Assembly: GCA_019414565.1 (NCBI GenBank)
Contig: DXLU01000003.1
Span: forward strand, 1-45,630
Reading direction: 5' to 3'
Source of the DNA: Collinsella sp.
GTDB taxonomy: Bacteria > Actinomycetota > Coriobacteriia > Coriobacteriales > Coriobacteriaceae
DNA length: 45,630 bases
The notes beneath the pieces are model-generated. The model had not been told where the DNA came from. It did no database searches and saw only the letters and a program-made list of their open reading frames with translations. A program made the translations under genes and the position numbers. Shown here one piece after another: positions 32,053 to 40,240 of the stretch (position 1 is its first letter; every line of letters starts with the position of its first letter).

Positions 32053-32553
32053 TCAGTCCTCTCTCGTAATCGGGGCGACCGTCGCCCCGCAAAATGCAAT
32101 TAAATCATCAGGTGCAAGCTCAAGCTGATAACCACGCTTGCCTCCCGAAATAAAAATGGTATCCCAAAGGACACATGTCTCATCAATGAGCGTCCGGTAG
32201 CGTTTTTTCATACCGACCGGACTGCAGCCGCCGCGAACGTAGCCAGTCGCCGCAAGCAAATCCTTCACATGCATCATGGCCAAGGACTTCTCCCCCGCGG
32301 CACGCGCGGCGGACTTTAGATCGAGCTCGTCGGCAACAGGGATGCAGCACACGACGTGGTCGTTGGACGGCGTCACGCAGACCAAGGTCTTAAATCCTTG
32401 TCCGGGCTCCTCGCCAAGCTGCTCCGAAATCGCGACCCCCAGGCCCGCCGACTCATCACCATCGTCTTCGTACGTATGTAGAACATAGGAAATGCCGGCG
32501 CTTTCCAGCTCGCGCATCGCATTGGTTTTTGGCGTCTTTACAGCCTTTGCCAT
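32053..32553 (-). CDS. ybaK: YbaK/EbsC-family aminoacyl-tRNA deacylase
   Basis: A cytosolic protein of 166 aa, matching YbaK, which hydrolyses Cys-tRNA(Pro). Family features are the start KTPKTNAMRELESAGISY, the segment GFKTLVCVTPSNDHVVCCIPV, KSLAMMHVKDLLAATGYVRGG and SPVGMKKR with the conserved glycine-rich active site around GGCSPVG. ATG 32553 with AAAGGAT upstream is preferred; the in-frame extension upstream has no support and would overlap the promoter. Confidence 0.9.
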   Translation of the reverse strand: MAKAVKTPKTNAMRELESAGISYVLHTYEDDGDESAGLGVAISEQLGEEPGQGFKTLVCVTPSNDHVVCCIPVADELDLKSAARAAGEKSLAMMHVKDLLAATGYVRGGCSPVGMKKRYRTLIDETCVLWDTIFISGGKRGYQLELAPDDLIAFCGATVAPITRED

Positions 32554-32590
32554 GGCATATCCTTTCCCTCGCATTCGGACGCAAGGATTA

Positions 32591-32619
32591 AGTATATGTC
32601 CAATTCGGCTGTATACGTC
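32591..32619 (-). promoter_or_regulatory. Promoter candidate for ybaK-murJ-uvrC
   Basis: Minus strand: -10 TATACT (32591-32596), about 38 bp before the ybaK start. The -35 is poor; TGACGT lies about 18 bp upstream. Only the -10 is convincing. Confidence 0.35.
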
Positions 32620-32635
32620 ACTTCGACACAGCAAG

Positions 32636-32664
32636 CGCCATCGAATCACAAGGAGTCGATGGCG
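32636..32664 (-). terminator. Hairpin after uvrA
   Basis: A perfect 9-bp stem CGCCATCGA/TCGATGGCG, 22 bp beyond the uvrA stop. No clear U-run follows (CTTGCTG), so termination strength is uncertain. Confidence 0.5.
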
Positions 32665-32685
32665 CCCATAAACTGAATCGCCTAT

Positions 32686-35565
32686 TTATTGAGCATCAAG
32701 TTGAGCCTGACGCTCCCGGTCACGCCTGAGCAACGGCGCCAAAAACTTGCCCGTATAACTCTGCGGACAGTCCGCAACCTGCTCCGGTGTGCCCGAAACC
32801 ACGACGGTTCCGCCGCCGTTACCGCCCTCGGGGCCCATATCGATCAGGCGGTCGGCAACCTTGATGACATCAAGGTTGTGTTCAATCACCAGCACCGTGT
32901 TGCCCGCATCGACCAAGCGCTGCAGCACATCGAGCAGCTGGCGGACGTCCTCAAAATGAAGGCCGGTCGTCGGCTCGTCCAAAATATAGAACGTCTTGCC
33001 CGTCTGGCGTCGATGAAGCTCCTTGGCGAGCTTCACACGCTGCGCCTCGCCGCCCGAGAGCGTCGTGGCGGGCTGGCCTAGGCTCACGTAGCCCAAGCCT
33101 ACATCGTACAGCGTCTGGAGTTTGCGCTTAATCTGCGGGATATTCCCAAAGAAGGCCAGCGCCTCGGTGACGCTCATGTCTAGCACGTCCGAGATGGTCT
33201 TGCCACGGTAGGTGACCTCGAGTGTCTCGCGGTTGTAGCGTTTACCGCCGCAAACTTCGCAAGGAACGTAGATATCGGGAAGGAAGTGCATCTCGATCTT
33301 GATCTGTCCGTCGCCCTTGCACGCCTCACAGCGACCGCCACTCACATTAAAGGAGAAACGACCCGGCGAGTAGCCGCGCGCCTTCGACTCCGGCGTACTC
33401 GCAAACAGCGCGCGAAGATCATCCCACAGGCCGATATAGGTAGCAGGGTTGGAACGCGGCGTGCGGCCAATCGGCGACTGGTCGATATCAATAACCTTAT
33501 CGATACACTCGATGCCCTCGATTTTCTTATACGGACCCACAGGGCGCGTCGAACGGTGAATGGCATTCGTAAGGGCAGGCGCAATGGTATCGGTAACCAG
33601 GGAGCTCTTGCCCGATCCCGACACGCCGGTAACAACCGTAAGCGTACCAAACTCGATCTTGGCAGTAACGTTTTTGAGGTTGTTGGCTCGAGCGCCCGTA
33701 ATTTTAAGGCAGCCGCGACCGGGCTTGCGCCGTTCATCAGGCACCCGGATCATTCGTTTGCCGGTCAGATAAGCGCCCGTCATCGACTCAGGACACGCCA
33801 TGATATCGACAGGCGTTCCCGCCGCGACTACGTGTCCGCCGTTGACGCCGGCGCCGGGCCCCATGTCGATCACGTAATCGGCGGCACGGATTGTATCCTC
33901 GTCGTGTTCGACGACGATAACGGTATTGCCGATATCGCGCAGGCGCTCGAGCGTCTTGATCAGGCGCTCGTTGTCACGCTGATGAAGACCGATCGAGGGC
34001 TCATCCAGAATATAGAGCACGCCCATGAGACCCGCGCCGATCTGCGTTGCCAGGCGAATACGCTGCGCCTCGCCACCAGAAAGCGTTGCCGAGGCACGAT
34101 CGAGCGTCAGATAGTCGAGTCCGACATCGACCAGAAAACGCAGGCGCTCCAAGATTTCCTTGACGATGCGTCCGCCGATAAACTGTTGGCGCTCGGTGAG
34201 TTCCAGGCCCTCAAAAAACTCGAGCGACTCACGGCACGACAGACAACAAACCTCGTAAATGGACTTGCCGCCCACGGTGACGGCGAGCATCTCGGGGCGC
34301 AAACGAGCGCCGTGGCAGCTCGAGCACGGCTCCTCGCGGATGTACTTCTCCAAGCGCGCCTTGGTGTTCTCATTCGTCGTCTCGGTATAGCGCTCGTACA
34401 GGATATTGCGCACACCCGAGAACTTGGTGTCCCACTGGCTGCGGCGCCCATCGAGCTTTTGATAGTCGACCGAAATCTTCTGGTCGCCCATGCCGTCTAA
34501 AAACGCACGACACACCCGCGGAGGCAGATCCTCCCACGGCGTATCGACGCTCACCTTAAAGTGTTTGCAGACCGCAGCGAAAATCTGCGGATAGTAGTTA
34601 GAGTTGCCAAACAGGCTGCCAAAGACCCCGTCGGCGATCGACTTCGAGGGGTCTTCGATTAGGGCCTCGGCATCGACCGTCTTCTTAAAGCCCAGGCCAT
34701 CGCACTCGGGGCACGCGCCATAGGGCGCGTTGAACGAGAAATCACGCGGCTGCAGGTCATCGATGGAGTGTCCATGCTCCGGGCACGCTAACGCCAGCGA
34801 ATACTCCAGCAACTCGCCTTCGGTCCCCTCGGGAGCGTCGCGGTCGGGCAGCAAGTATACGTTCACATTGCCGTGCGCCAGCGCAGTCGCCTGTTCAACG
34901 GACTCGGCAATACGGCCCAGCGAGTTCTCGCGAATCACGATGCGGTCGACCACGACCTCGATATCGTGCTTGAATTTCTTATCCAAATCGATAGGGTCAT
35001 CAAGCGAGCGAACCTCGCCGTCGACACGCACGCGGCTAAAGCCCTCGGCGCGAAGGTCCTCAAACAGCTTGGTGTACTCGCCTTTTCGCCCGCGCACCAC
35101 CGGTGCCAGCACAAACGCGCGGCGGCCCTCCCCCGCCGCCAGGACCTTATCGGCGACCTGGTCGGTCGTCTGGCGCTCAATGACGCGGCCGCATTCGGGA
35201 CAGTGCGGGGTGCCCACACGGGCGAACAGCAGACGCAGATAGTCATAAATCTCGGTTACGGTGCCAACCGTCGAGCGAGGGTTTTTAGATGTCGTCTTTT
35301 GGTCGATCGACACCGCCGGCGAAAGGCCGTCGATTGAATCCAAGTCGGGTTTGTCCATCTGGCCCAAGAACTGGCGCGCATAACTCGAAAGGCTCTCGAC
35401 GTATCGACGCTGGCCCTCGGCATAGATAGTGTCGAATGCCAGCGAACTCTTGCCCGAGCCAGAAAGACCGGTAATGACCACGAGTTGGTCACGCGGAATG
35501 GAAACATCGATATCACGGAGGTTGTGTTCGCGCGCACCACGGATAACGATAGAAGAATCAGACAT
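32686..35565 (-). CDS. uvrA: Excinuclease ABC subunit A
   Basis: The damage-recognition ATPase of nucleotide excision repair, 959 aa with two ABC modules. The first Walker A is GLSGSGKS and the second GVSGSGKS. Signatures are LSGGEAQRIRLA and LSGGEAQRVKLA, with ILDEPSIGLH and ILDEPTTGLH as Walker B. Zinc-binding cysteine pairs are visible: CPECGR (N-terminal), CPECDGLGF, CSSCHG, and CEACKGDGQ with CEVCGG in the second half. Full length. The start MSDSSIVIRGAREHNLRDI is typical. An SOS-box-like sequence lies 62 bp upstream (35627-35640). Confidence 0.97.
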   Translation of the reverse strand: MSDSSIVIRGAREHNLRDIDVSIPRDQLVVITGLSGSGKSSLAFDTIYAEGQRRYVESLSSYARQFLGQMDKPDLDSIDGLSPAVSIDQKTTSKNPRSTVGTVTEIYDYLRLLFARVGTPHCPECGRVIERQTTDQVADKVLAAGEGRRAFVLAPVVRGRKGEYTKLFEDLRAEGFSRVRVDGEVRSLDDPIDLDKKFKHDIEVVVDRIVIRENSLGRIAESVEQATALAHGNVNVYLLPDRDAPEGTEGELLEYSLALACPEHGHSIDDLQPRDFSFNAPYGACPECDGLGFKKTVDAEALIEDPSKSIADGVFGSLFGNSNYYPQIFAAVCKHFKVSVDTPWEDLPPRVCRAFLDGMGDQKISVDYQKLDGRRSQWDTKFSGVRNILYERYTETTNENTKARLEKYIREEPCSSCHGARLRPEMLAVTVGGKSIYEVCCLSCRESLEFFEGLELTERQQFIGGRIVKEILERLRFLVDVGLDYLTLDRASATLSGGEAQRIRLATQIGAGLMGVLYILDEPSIGLHQRDNERLIKTLERLRDIGNTVIVVEHDEDTIRAADYVIDMGPGAGVNGGHVVAAGTPVDIMACPESMTGAYLTGKRMIRVPDERRKPGRGCLKITGARANNLKNVTAKIEFGTLTVVTGVSGSGKSSLVTDTIAPALTNAIHRSTRPVGPYKKIEGIECIDKVIDIDQSPIGRTPRSNPATYIGLWDDLRALFASTPESKARGYSPGRFSFNVSGGRCEACKGDGQIKIEMHFLPDIYVPCEVCGGKRYNRETLEVTYRGKTISDVLDMSVTEALAFFGNIPQIKRKLQTLYDVGLGYVSLGQPATTLSGGEAQRVKLAKELHRRQTGKTFYILDEPTTGLHFEDVRQLLDVLQRLVDAGNTVLVIEHNLDVIKVADRLIDMGPEGGNGGGTVVVSGTPEQVADCPQSYTGKFLAPLLRRDRERQAQLDAQ

Positions 35566-35626
35566 GGAAGCTCCTTGCCTCCTATAACCTCAAATCACAC
35601 TGTCGATGAGTTTAACGCACTCAACG

Positions 35627-35640
35627 CGCACAGATGTTCG
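35627..35640. promoter_or_regulatory. LexA (SOS) box candidate upstream of uvrA
   Basis: CGCACAGATGTTCG matches the Gram-positive/actinobacterial pattern CGAAC-N4-GTTCG at 9 of 10 defined positions. It lies in the divergent uvrA/LtaS-like gap, where an SOS operator for uvrA would be expected. Confidence 0.5.
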
Positions 35641-35758
35641 TAATACAAGATTCGCAGACCTTTTGCTTTGCGTGTCGGGTGCTTTGTTTCTCGAAATGCC
35701 GTGGAAAGGTTAGAGTAATCTAAAACTGAACTTAATTTGCTGTAACAGAGGAACGTCC

Positions 35759-37912
35759 ATGACCGAAGATATCCCCCTTGAAATCACTTCGAGTGGCATG
35801 GCCAATCTGCCCATATTCATCGCCGTCCTTATCGTGGCCGCCGTCGTCGTGCGCGTGTATTTTTCAATCAGACACAACGAAAAACCGCCCATTGCCCGCG
35901 TCTTTTGGTGCGCGATGCTCCTCATCCCGCTCGGCATGGTAGCTGCATGGATTACGAATCAATTGCTCGTAAATGAGGACTGTTCCCTATGGGTCCTTTC
36001 TTATTCGGCGCTCGGTGCTGCCGCCGTCATACTTCTTGTCGAGCCCTTGGTTTCGGGACTTATCGACCAAACCGATCTTGCGACGGGAACGGTTGCCTGT
36101 ATTTGCCGCGACATCCTTGTCGTCGCCGCTGTTTCAGCGCTCTCGTTCGTTTCACTCGAAATTGCCTGCAACGAAACGTTCTATCGCATTCCCGCCAACT
36201 CATTCGGGTTTTCCGTTGGGCTGCTCGCGACGGTTCTGCTCTCCCTTTATTTGCTGGGACAGCGTCATGGAGGCGTCATGGCCCTCGTGCCCGTCGTCTG
36301 TTGCACCCTTGGCATTGCCGAGCACTTCGTCATAACGTTTAAAGGCGAGGCCATCCTGCCAAGCGATATCTTGGCCCTTGGCACCGCAATGGAAGTGAGC
36401 GAGGGATACGAGTTTACCTTTACCGCCGGAATCGTAACCTCTCTCGCCCTGCTGGAGATTTCCCTGGGGCTTCTTTCGCTCATCCGACCGCGAAAGCTCC
36501 GTACGCCCACCCATGTCTTCCCCGCTATCGCCGCTAACCTCTGTGCTTTTCTGCTAGTGACCGTTGTGGGGCTCTCAGGCTTTTCCAACATCGACTTGGA
36601 GCAGGCGCTGGATTTTGGATTTGACCGTTGGCAGCCCATCACCACGTATGCGTCTCAGGGTTTTATCACTTCGTTCACCGAAATGGTCAACGAGTTGCCC
36701 ATTGAGAAGCCCGAAGACTATACGCCCGATGAGGCGCAGAGCATCGAGCAGGAGCTCGCCGCCGCCTACGACAGCACATATGGCTCGAGCGAGCAGCGCG
36801 CGGCGGCCGTTGCCCAGTTCAATGAAATCAAGCCGACGATTGTTGCCGTCATGAACGAGAGTTTTAGCGACCTTTCGTGCTTTGAGCAGCTCCAGGCGGC
36901 CGGGTACACCGGTCCCGCATTCTACAACTCGCTTCCCGACACACTTGTTCGCGGCACCATGCTCGCTTCGGTCACCGGTGGCGGAACGGCGAACTCCGAA
37001 TTCGAATTTTTGACCGGAGCGACAACGGCCTTTGTCGGATTAGGCAAAATCCCCTATCAGCTGTATCAGATGAATAGTGTCAACAGCCTGGCAAAGGACC
37101 TTAAAGAGCTTGGGTATACTACTACTGCTATGCACCCGCAAAACCCCGTCAACTACCATCGAGATAAAATCTATCAGCAGCTGGGTTTTGGAGACTTTCT
37201 TTCAATCGGCGATTTCGAAGGTGCGCCCTATTACCATGCCGGCGTATGCGACTACGCCACCTACGACAAGATACTCGACCTGCTCAGAACCGACGAAGCC
37301 CCGCAGTTCATCTTTGACGTCACGATGCAAAATCACGGCGGCTACGACTATGGCACCGTTCCCGCCGAAGAGCTGACAAACTATTGGGTCGAGGGAGCCA
37401 GCGAGGGCGCCAATAGCGCGCTCAATACCTATCTCACCTGCATCAATGCATCCGACCGGGACCTCGAGTACTTTATCAATGAGCTCCGCAATATCGGCAG
37501 ACCGGTTGTTCTTGTCTTTTTTGGCGACCATCAGCCGAGCGCCGCAACGACTCTCAACGACGAGCTGTACCCTCAGGAAGATACGGCAAGCCACGCTTTC
37601 CGTATCTATCAGTCGACCTATTTCGTCTGGGCCAACTATGAAATCGCCGGCAATACCGAGCTCAACGTCTACGACACCGTCGGGGCAAACGAGATTGCAG
37701 CTATTACCCTTAATAAGATCGGCGCCCCGCTCACTGACTATCAAAAGGCCCTGCTTGCAACAAGGTCAGATGTGCCCACCATCAATGTCGCCGGCTATAT
37801 TGGTGCCGACGGGCTGCGCTACGACTTGGAATCTGAAGACAGCCCATACGCCTCGACGATCGACAAGCTGCAGCGCATGCAATACCTCGAGTTCGCCAGC
37901 AAAGTTCAGTAA
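35759..37912 (+). CDS. LtaS-like phosphoglycerol transferase (sulfatase fold)
   Basis: A membrane enzyme of 717 aa. About seven hydrophobic segments occupy residues 15-270. The rest is an extracytoplasmic alkaline-phosphatase/sulfatase-type domain of the LTA synthase family. Predicted metal and catalytic residues are Glu367 (VMNESF), the nucleophile Thr410 (GGGTANSEFEF), His526 (QNHGGYDYG) and Asp590-His591 (FFGDHQPS). The family polymerises or transfers glycerol-phosphate onto glycolipid or glycan, so a role in lipoteichoic-acid-like or other envelope polymers is likely, but the exact substrate cannot be read. AGAGGA lies upstream of ATG 35759. It is divergent from uvrA and first of a plus-strand island. 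No teichoic acid partner gene is adjacent. Confidence 0.85.
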   Translation: MTEDIPLEITSSGMANLPIFIAVLIVAAVVVRVYFSIRHNEKPPIARVFWCAMLLIPLGMVAAWITNQLLVNEDCSLWVLSYSALGAAAVILLVEPLVSGLIDQTDLATGTVACICRDILVVAAVSALSFVSLEIACNETFYRIPANSFGFSVGLLATVLLSLYLLGQRHGGVMALVPVVCCTLGIAEHFVITFKGEAILPSDILALGTAMEVSEGYEFTFTAGIVTSLALLEISLGLLSLIRPRKLRTPTHVFPAIAANLCAFLLVTVVGLSGFSNIDLEQALDFGFDRWQPITTYASQGFITSFTEMVNELPIEKPEDYTPDEAQSIEQELAAAYDSTYGSSEQRAAAVAQFNEIKPTIVAVMNESFSDLSCFEQLQAAGYTGPAFYNSLPDTLVRGTMLASVTGGGTANSEFEFLTGATTAFVGLGKIPYQLYQMNSVNSLAKDLKELGYTTTAMHPQNPVNYHRDKIYQQLGFGDFLSIGDFEGAPYYHAGVCDYATYDKILDLLRTDEAPQFIFDVTMQNHGGYDYGTVPAEELTNYWVEGASEGANSALNTYLTCINASDRDLEYFINELRNIGRPVVLVFFGDHQPSAATTLNDELYPQEDTASHAFRIYQSTYFVWANYEIAGNTELNVYDTVGANEIAAITLNKIGAPLTDYQKALLATRSDVPTINVAGYIGADGLRYDLESEDSPYASTIDKLQRMQYLEFASKVQ

Positions 37913-37972
37913 GCCCGCCCATTCGCTTGGACCCATCGTATTGCAAGCACGCTCGGCCCAAATGCATCGCAA

Positions 37973-38002
37973 ATGACTCCCGCTCGCAAACGAGGGTACA
38001 AT
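37973..38002 (+). promoter_or_regulatory. Promoter candidate for mrp
   Basis: -35 ATGACT (37973-37978), 18-bp spacer, -10 TACAAT (37997-38002). A short hairpin GGGGC-TCCG-GCCCC (38022-38035) lies in the leader before AAAGGAG and the start codon. Confidence 0.5.
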
Positions 38003-38057
38003 GACGCTCGTGTCACACCGCGGGGCTCCGGCCCCAACATATACAAAGGAGTCATAC

Positions 38058-38888
38058 ATGGGTTGCGAGCACGCACAAGCAGCCGGCGGACAATCAACGC
38101 CGTCGCAATTTGAAGAGAATACGCTGTCGGAGGTCAAGCGCGTTATCGCTGTGCTTTCCGGCAAGGGAGGCGTCGGCAAGTCGTTTGTGACGGGCGCCAT
38201 CGCAACCGAGCTCGCCCGCCGCGGCAACAAGGTTGGCATTCTCGACGCCGACATCACCGGCCCCTCCATCCCCAAAATGTTCGGCATGAGCGGACGCCAT
38301 GTCCATGCCCTCGGCAACCTCATGCTGCCCGAGATCTCCGAGCACGGCGTCAAGGTCATGAGCTCCAACCTGTTGCTCCAAAACGAAACCGATCCCGTCC
38401 TTTGGCGTGGCCCGGTTATCGCGGGCGCCATCAGGCAATTCTGGAGCGAGACCTCGTGGGGCCCCATCGACTACCTGCTGGTCGATATGCCTCCGGGAAC
38501 GGGTGACGTCGCGCTCACCGTTTTCCAATCGCTGCCCGTCGATGGCATCGTCATCGTCACGAGCCCGCAAGACTTGGTCTCGATGATCGTCGCCAAGGCA
38601 GTCAACATGGCCGAGAAGATGAACGTCCCTATTCTGGGCATTGTCGAGAACATGAGCTATATCGAGTGCCCCGACTGCGGCAAGAAGATCGAGGTCTTTG
38701 GTAAGAGCAAGCTCCCCGAAGTCGCCGAGCGCTACAACCTCGACATCTTGGGTCAGCTTCCCATCAATCCGTCACTCGCCGAGGCCTGCGATAAGGGTGA
38801 AGTCGAGACCGCACTGCCCGATGACATGCTGCCCAAGGCCGTCTCCGCCGTTGAGGCCATCGCCCCGCACAAGACAGACGAGGCCTAA
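38058..38888 (+). CDS. mrp: Mrp/NBP35-family iron-sulfur carrier ATPase
   Basis: A cytosolic P-loop NTPase (276 aa) that binds and transfers Fe-S clusters to apoproteins. It shows the deviant Walker A GKGGVGKS (35-42), LDADITGPS, and LLVDMPPGTGD. The cluster-binding CPDC pair (Cys204, Cys207) follows ENMSYIE. ATG 38058 is chosen because AAAGGAG precedes it and the in-frame upstream extension overlaps the predicted promoter. Its stop codon is immediately followed by the GTG of the next gene, so it is coupled to a flavoprotein. Confidence 0.93.
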   Translation: MGCEHAQAAGGQSTPSQFEENTLSEVKRVIAVLSGKGGVGKSFVTGAIATELARRGNKVGILDADITGPSIPKMFGMSGRHVHALGNLMLPEISEHGVKVMSSNLLLQNETDPVLWRGPVIAGAIRQFWSETSWGPIDYLLVDMPPGTGDVALTVFQSLPVDGIVIVTSPQDLVSMIVAKAVNMAEKMNVPILGIVENMSYIECPDCGKKIEVFGKSKLPEVAERYNLDILGQLPINPSLAEACDKGEVETALPDDMLPKAVSAVEAIAPHKTDEA

Positions 38889-40160
38889 GTGAACGCAAGC
38901 GCCTTCTATGACGTCTTGGTGATCGGCGGCGGGGCCTCGGGCCTCGCCGCCGCCATTACGGCGGCGCGTGTCGACAAAAGGGTCTGCGTCGTCGAGCGCG
39001 ACGTCGCCTGCGGTCTCAAGCTGCTCGCAACCGGAAACGGCCGCTGCAACCTCTCAAACGAATCCATCGACATTCGGCGATATAACCGCCCCGCCTTTGT
39101 CGAATCCATCATGGGCCCCCAACCCGAGCAAGATCTCGAGAGTTTTTTCTCCTCGCTGGGCATCATGACGATCCGTGAGGAAGGCCGCCTATACCCGCGC
39201 TCCCTTCGCGCCGAGTCGGTTCGCGATGCACTCCTCAATGCATGCGAGCGTTTGGGCATCACCCTACTCTGCGGAACTAACGTCATTGCGGCTCATAAGG
39301 CTTCCGAAGGCTGGACGCTTCAGATCGACCGTCCCGCTCATGTACTCAAACCCAAAAAGCACGGCGACCGAAAGACGGAGCTCCGTTCGCTTCGAAAGGC
39401 GTTAGCCGATACTCCTCGCACGAGCGATGCCCTGCAGGCAAGGGCCGTGGTTATCGCTACGGGCGGCAACCCCACCGGCATCGCCGAGGTGTTTAGCCTT
39501 CCCTTGACGCCCCTGCGCCCCGTCCTGTGCCCCGTATCGGCATCAGTCGTCGGCGACCGGACGGCACTCGGAACTCTGGATGGTCTGCGCGTCCGAGCCC
39601 GCTTAACGCTCTCGCGCAGCCACGAAGAGCTCTGGCGAGAAGATGGCGAAGTGCTGTTCCGTGCCTTCGGCATCTCAGGCGTCGCCGCCTTCAATCTCTC
39701 TCGCCGTATCAACCAGGGCGACACTGTTCTGATCGACTTCTTTCCAGATTTCTCCAAAGATGAGCTGCTCGATACGCTCGAGCAGCGTGTCAACGTGCTC
39801 GGCGATTTTTCGCCCCGAAACTCCCACTGGCTTGACGGCATGCTCGCCCCGCAGCTCTCACACGTCGTCTGTACGGCATTCGAGCGGTGCCATCCCGGTT
39901 CGCGCGATGTCATCCACCTGGTCTCAATCCTCAAGCACTTTAAACTGTCCGTCGAAGGGACGGCAGAGGAGCGCTCAGCACAGGTCACGCGTGGCGGCAT
40001 ATCTATCGAGTGCGTCTCGACACCCAATCTTTACGTGAACAGCACCACAGGCGCCCCGCTTTACGTCTGCGGAGAAGCGCTCGACATCGACGCCGATTGC
40101 GGAGGCTTTAACCTTGCGTGGGCCTGGATCTCGGGTATTCGCGCTGCAAGCAGCCTGTAG
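38889..40160 (+). CDS. HI0933/BaiN-family FAD-dependent oxidoreductase
   Basis: A flavoprotein of 423 aa. The FAD-binding Rossmann motif is VLVIGGGASGLAAA (about 9-22), followed by the family signature GLKLLATGNGRCNLSN. A second family hallmark is GEVLFRAFGISGVAAFNLS. The C-terminal GGFNLAWAWISGIRAA closes the FAD site. Members are annotated variously (aminoacetone oxidase, BaiN-like); the substrate is unknown here, and I do not infer bile-acid activity. GTG 38889 abuts the mrp stop, with GACGAGG as ribosome site. Confidence 0.88.
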   Translation: MNASAFYDVLVIGGGASGLAAAITAARVDKRVCVVERDVACGLKLLATGNGRCNLSNESIDIRRYNRPAFVESIMGPQPEQDLESFFSSLGIMTIREEGRLYPRSLRAESVRDALLNACERLGITLLCGTNVIAAHKASEGWTLQIDRPAHVLKPKKHGDRKTELRSLRKALADTPRTSDALQARAVVIATGGNPTGIAEVFSLPLTPLRPVLCPVSASVVGDRTALGTLDGLRVRARLTLSRSHEELWREDGEVLFRAFGISGVAAFNLSRRINQGDTVLIDFFPDFSKDELLDTLEQRVNVLGDFSPRNSHWLDGMLAPQLSHVVCTAFERCHPGSRDVIHLVSILKHFKLSVEGTAEERSAQVTRGGISIECVSTPNLYVNSTTGAPLYVCGEALDIDADCGGFNLAWAWISGIRAASSL

Positions 40161-40170
40161 CCGCGCAGTC

Positions 40171-40176
40171 TATAAT
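40171..40176 (+). promoter_or_regulatory. Perfect -10 (TATAAT) in the flavoprotein gap
   Basis: A consensus TATAAT lies 65 bp upstream of the next start codon. No good -35 is seen at the right distance (CTGCAA is the nearest), so the call is tentative. Confidence 0.35.
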
Positions 40177-40190
40177 CAAAAACGCATTCG

Positions 40191-40222
40191 GGCCGTCTGG
40201 GATACCGGACGGCCTCTTTCTT
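40191..40222 (+). terminator. Terminator or leader attenuator between the flavoproteins
   Basis: GGCCGTC and GACGGCC form a 7-bp stem around a 10-nt loop, followed by TCTTTCTT. It may end the mrp-flavoprotein transcript. If the TATAAT at 40171 is active, it would instead attenuate the next gene. Confidence 0.6.
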
Positions 40223-40240
40223 GCCTCTAAGGAGACCTCG

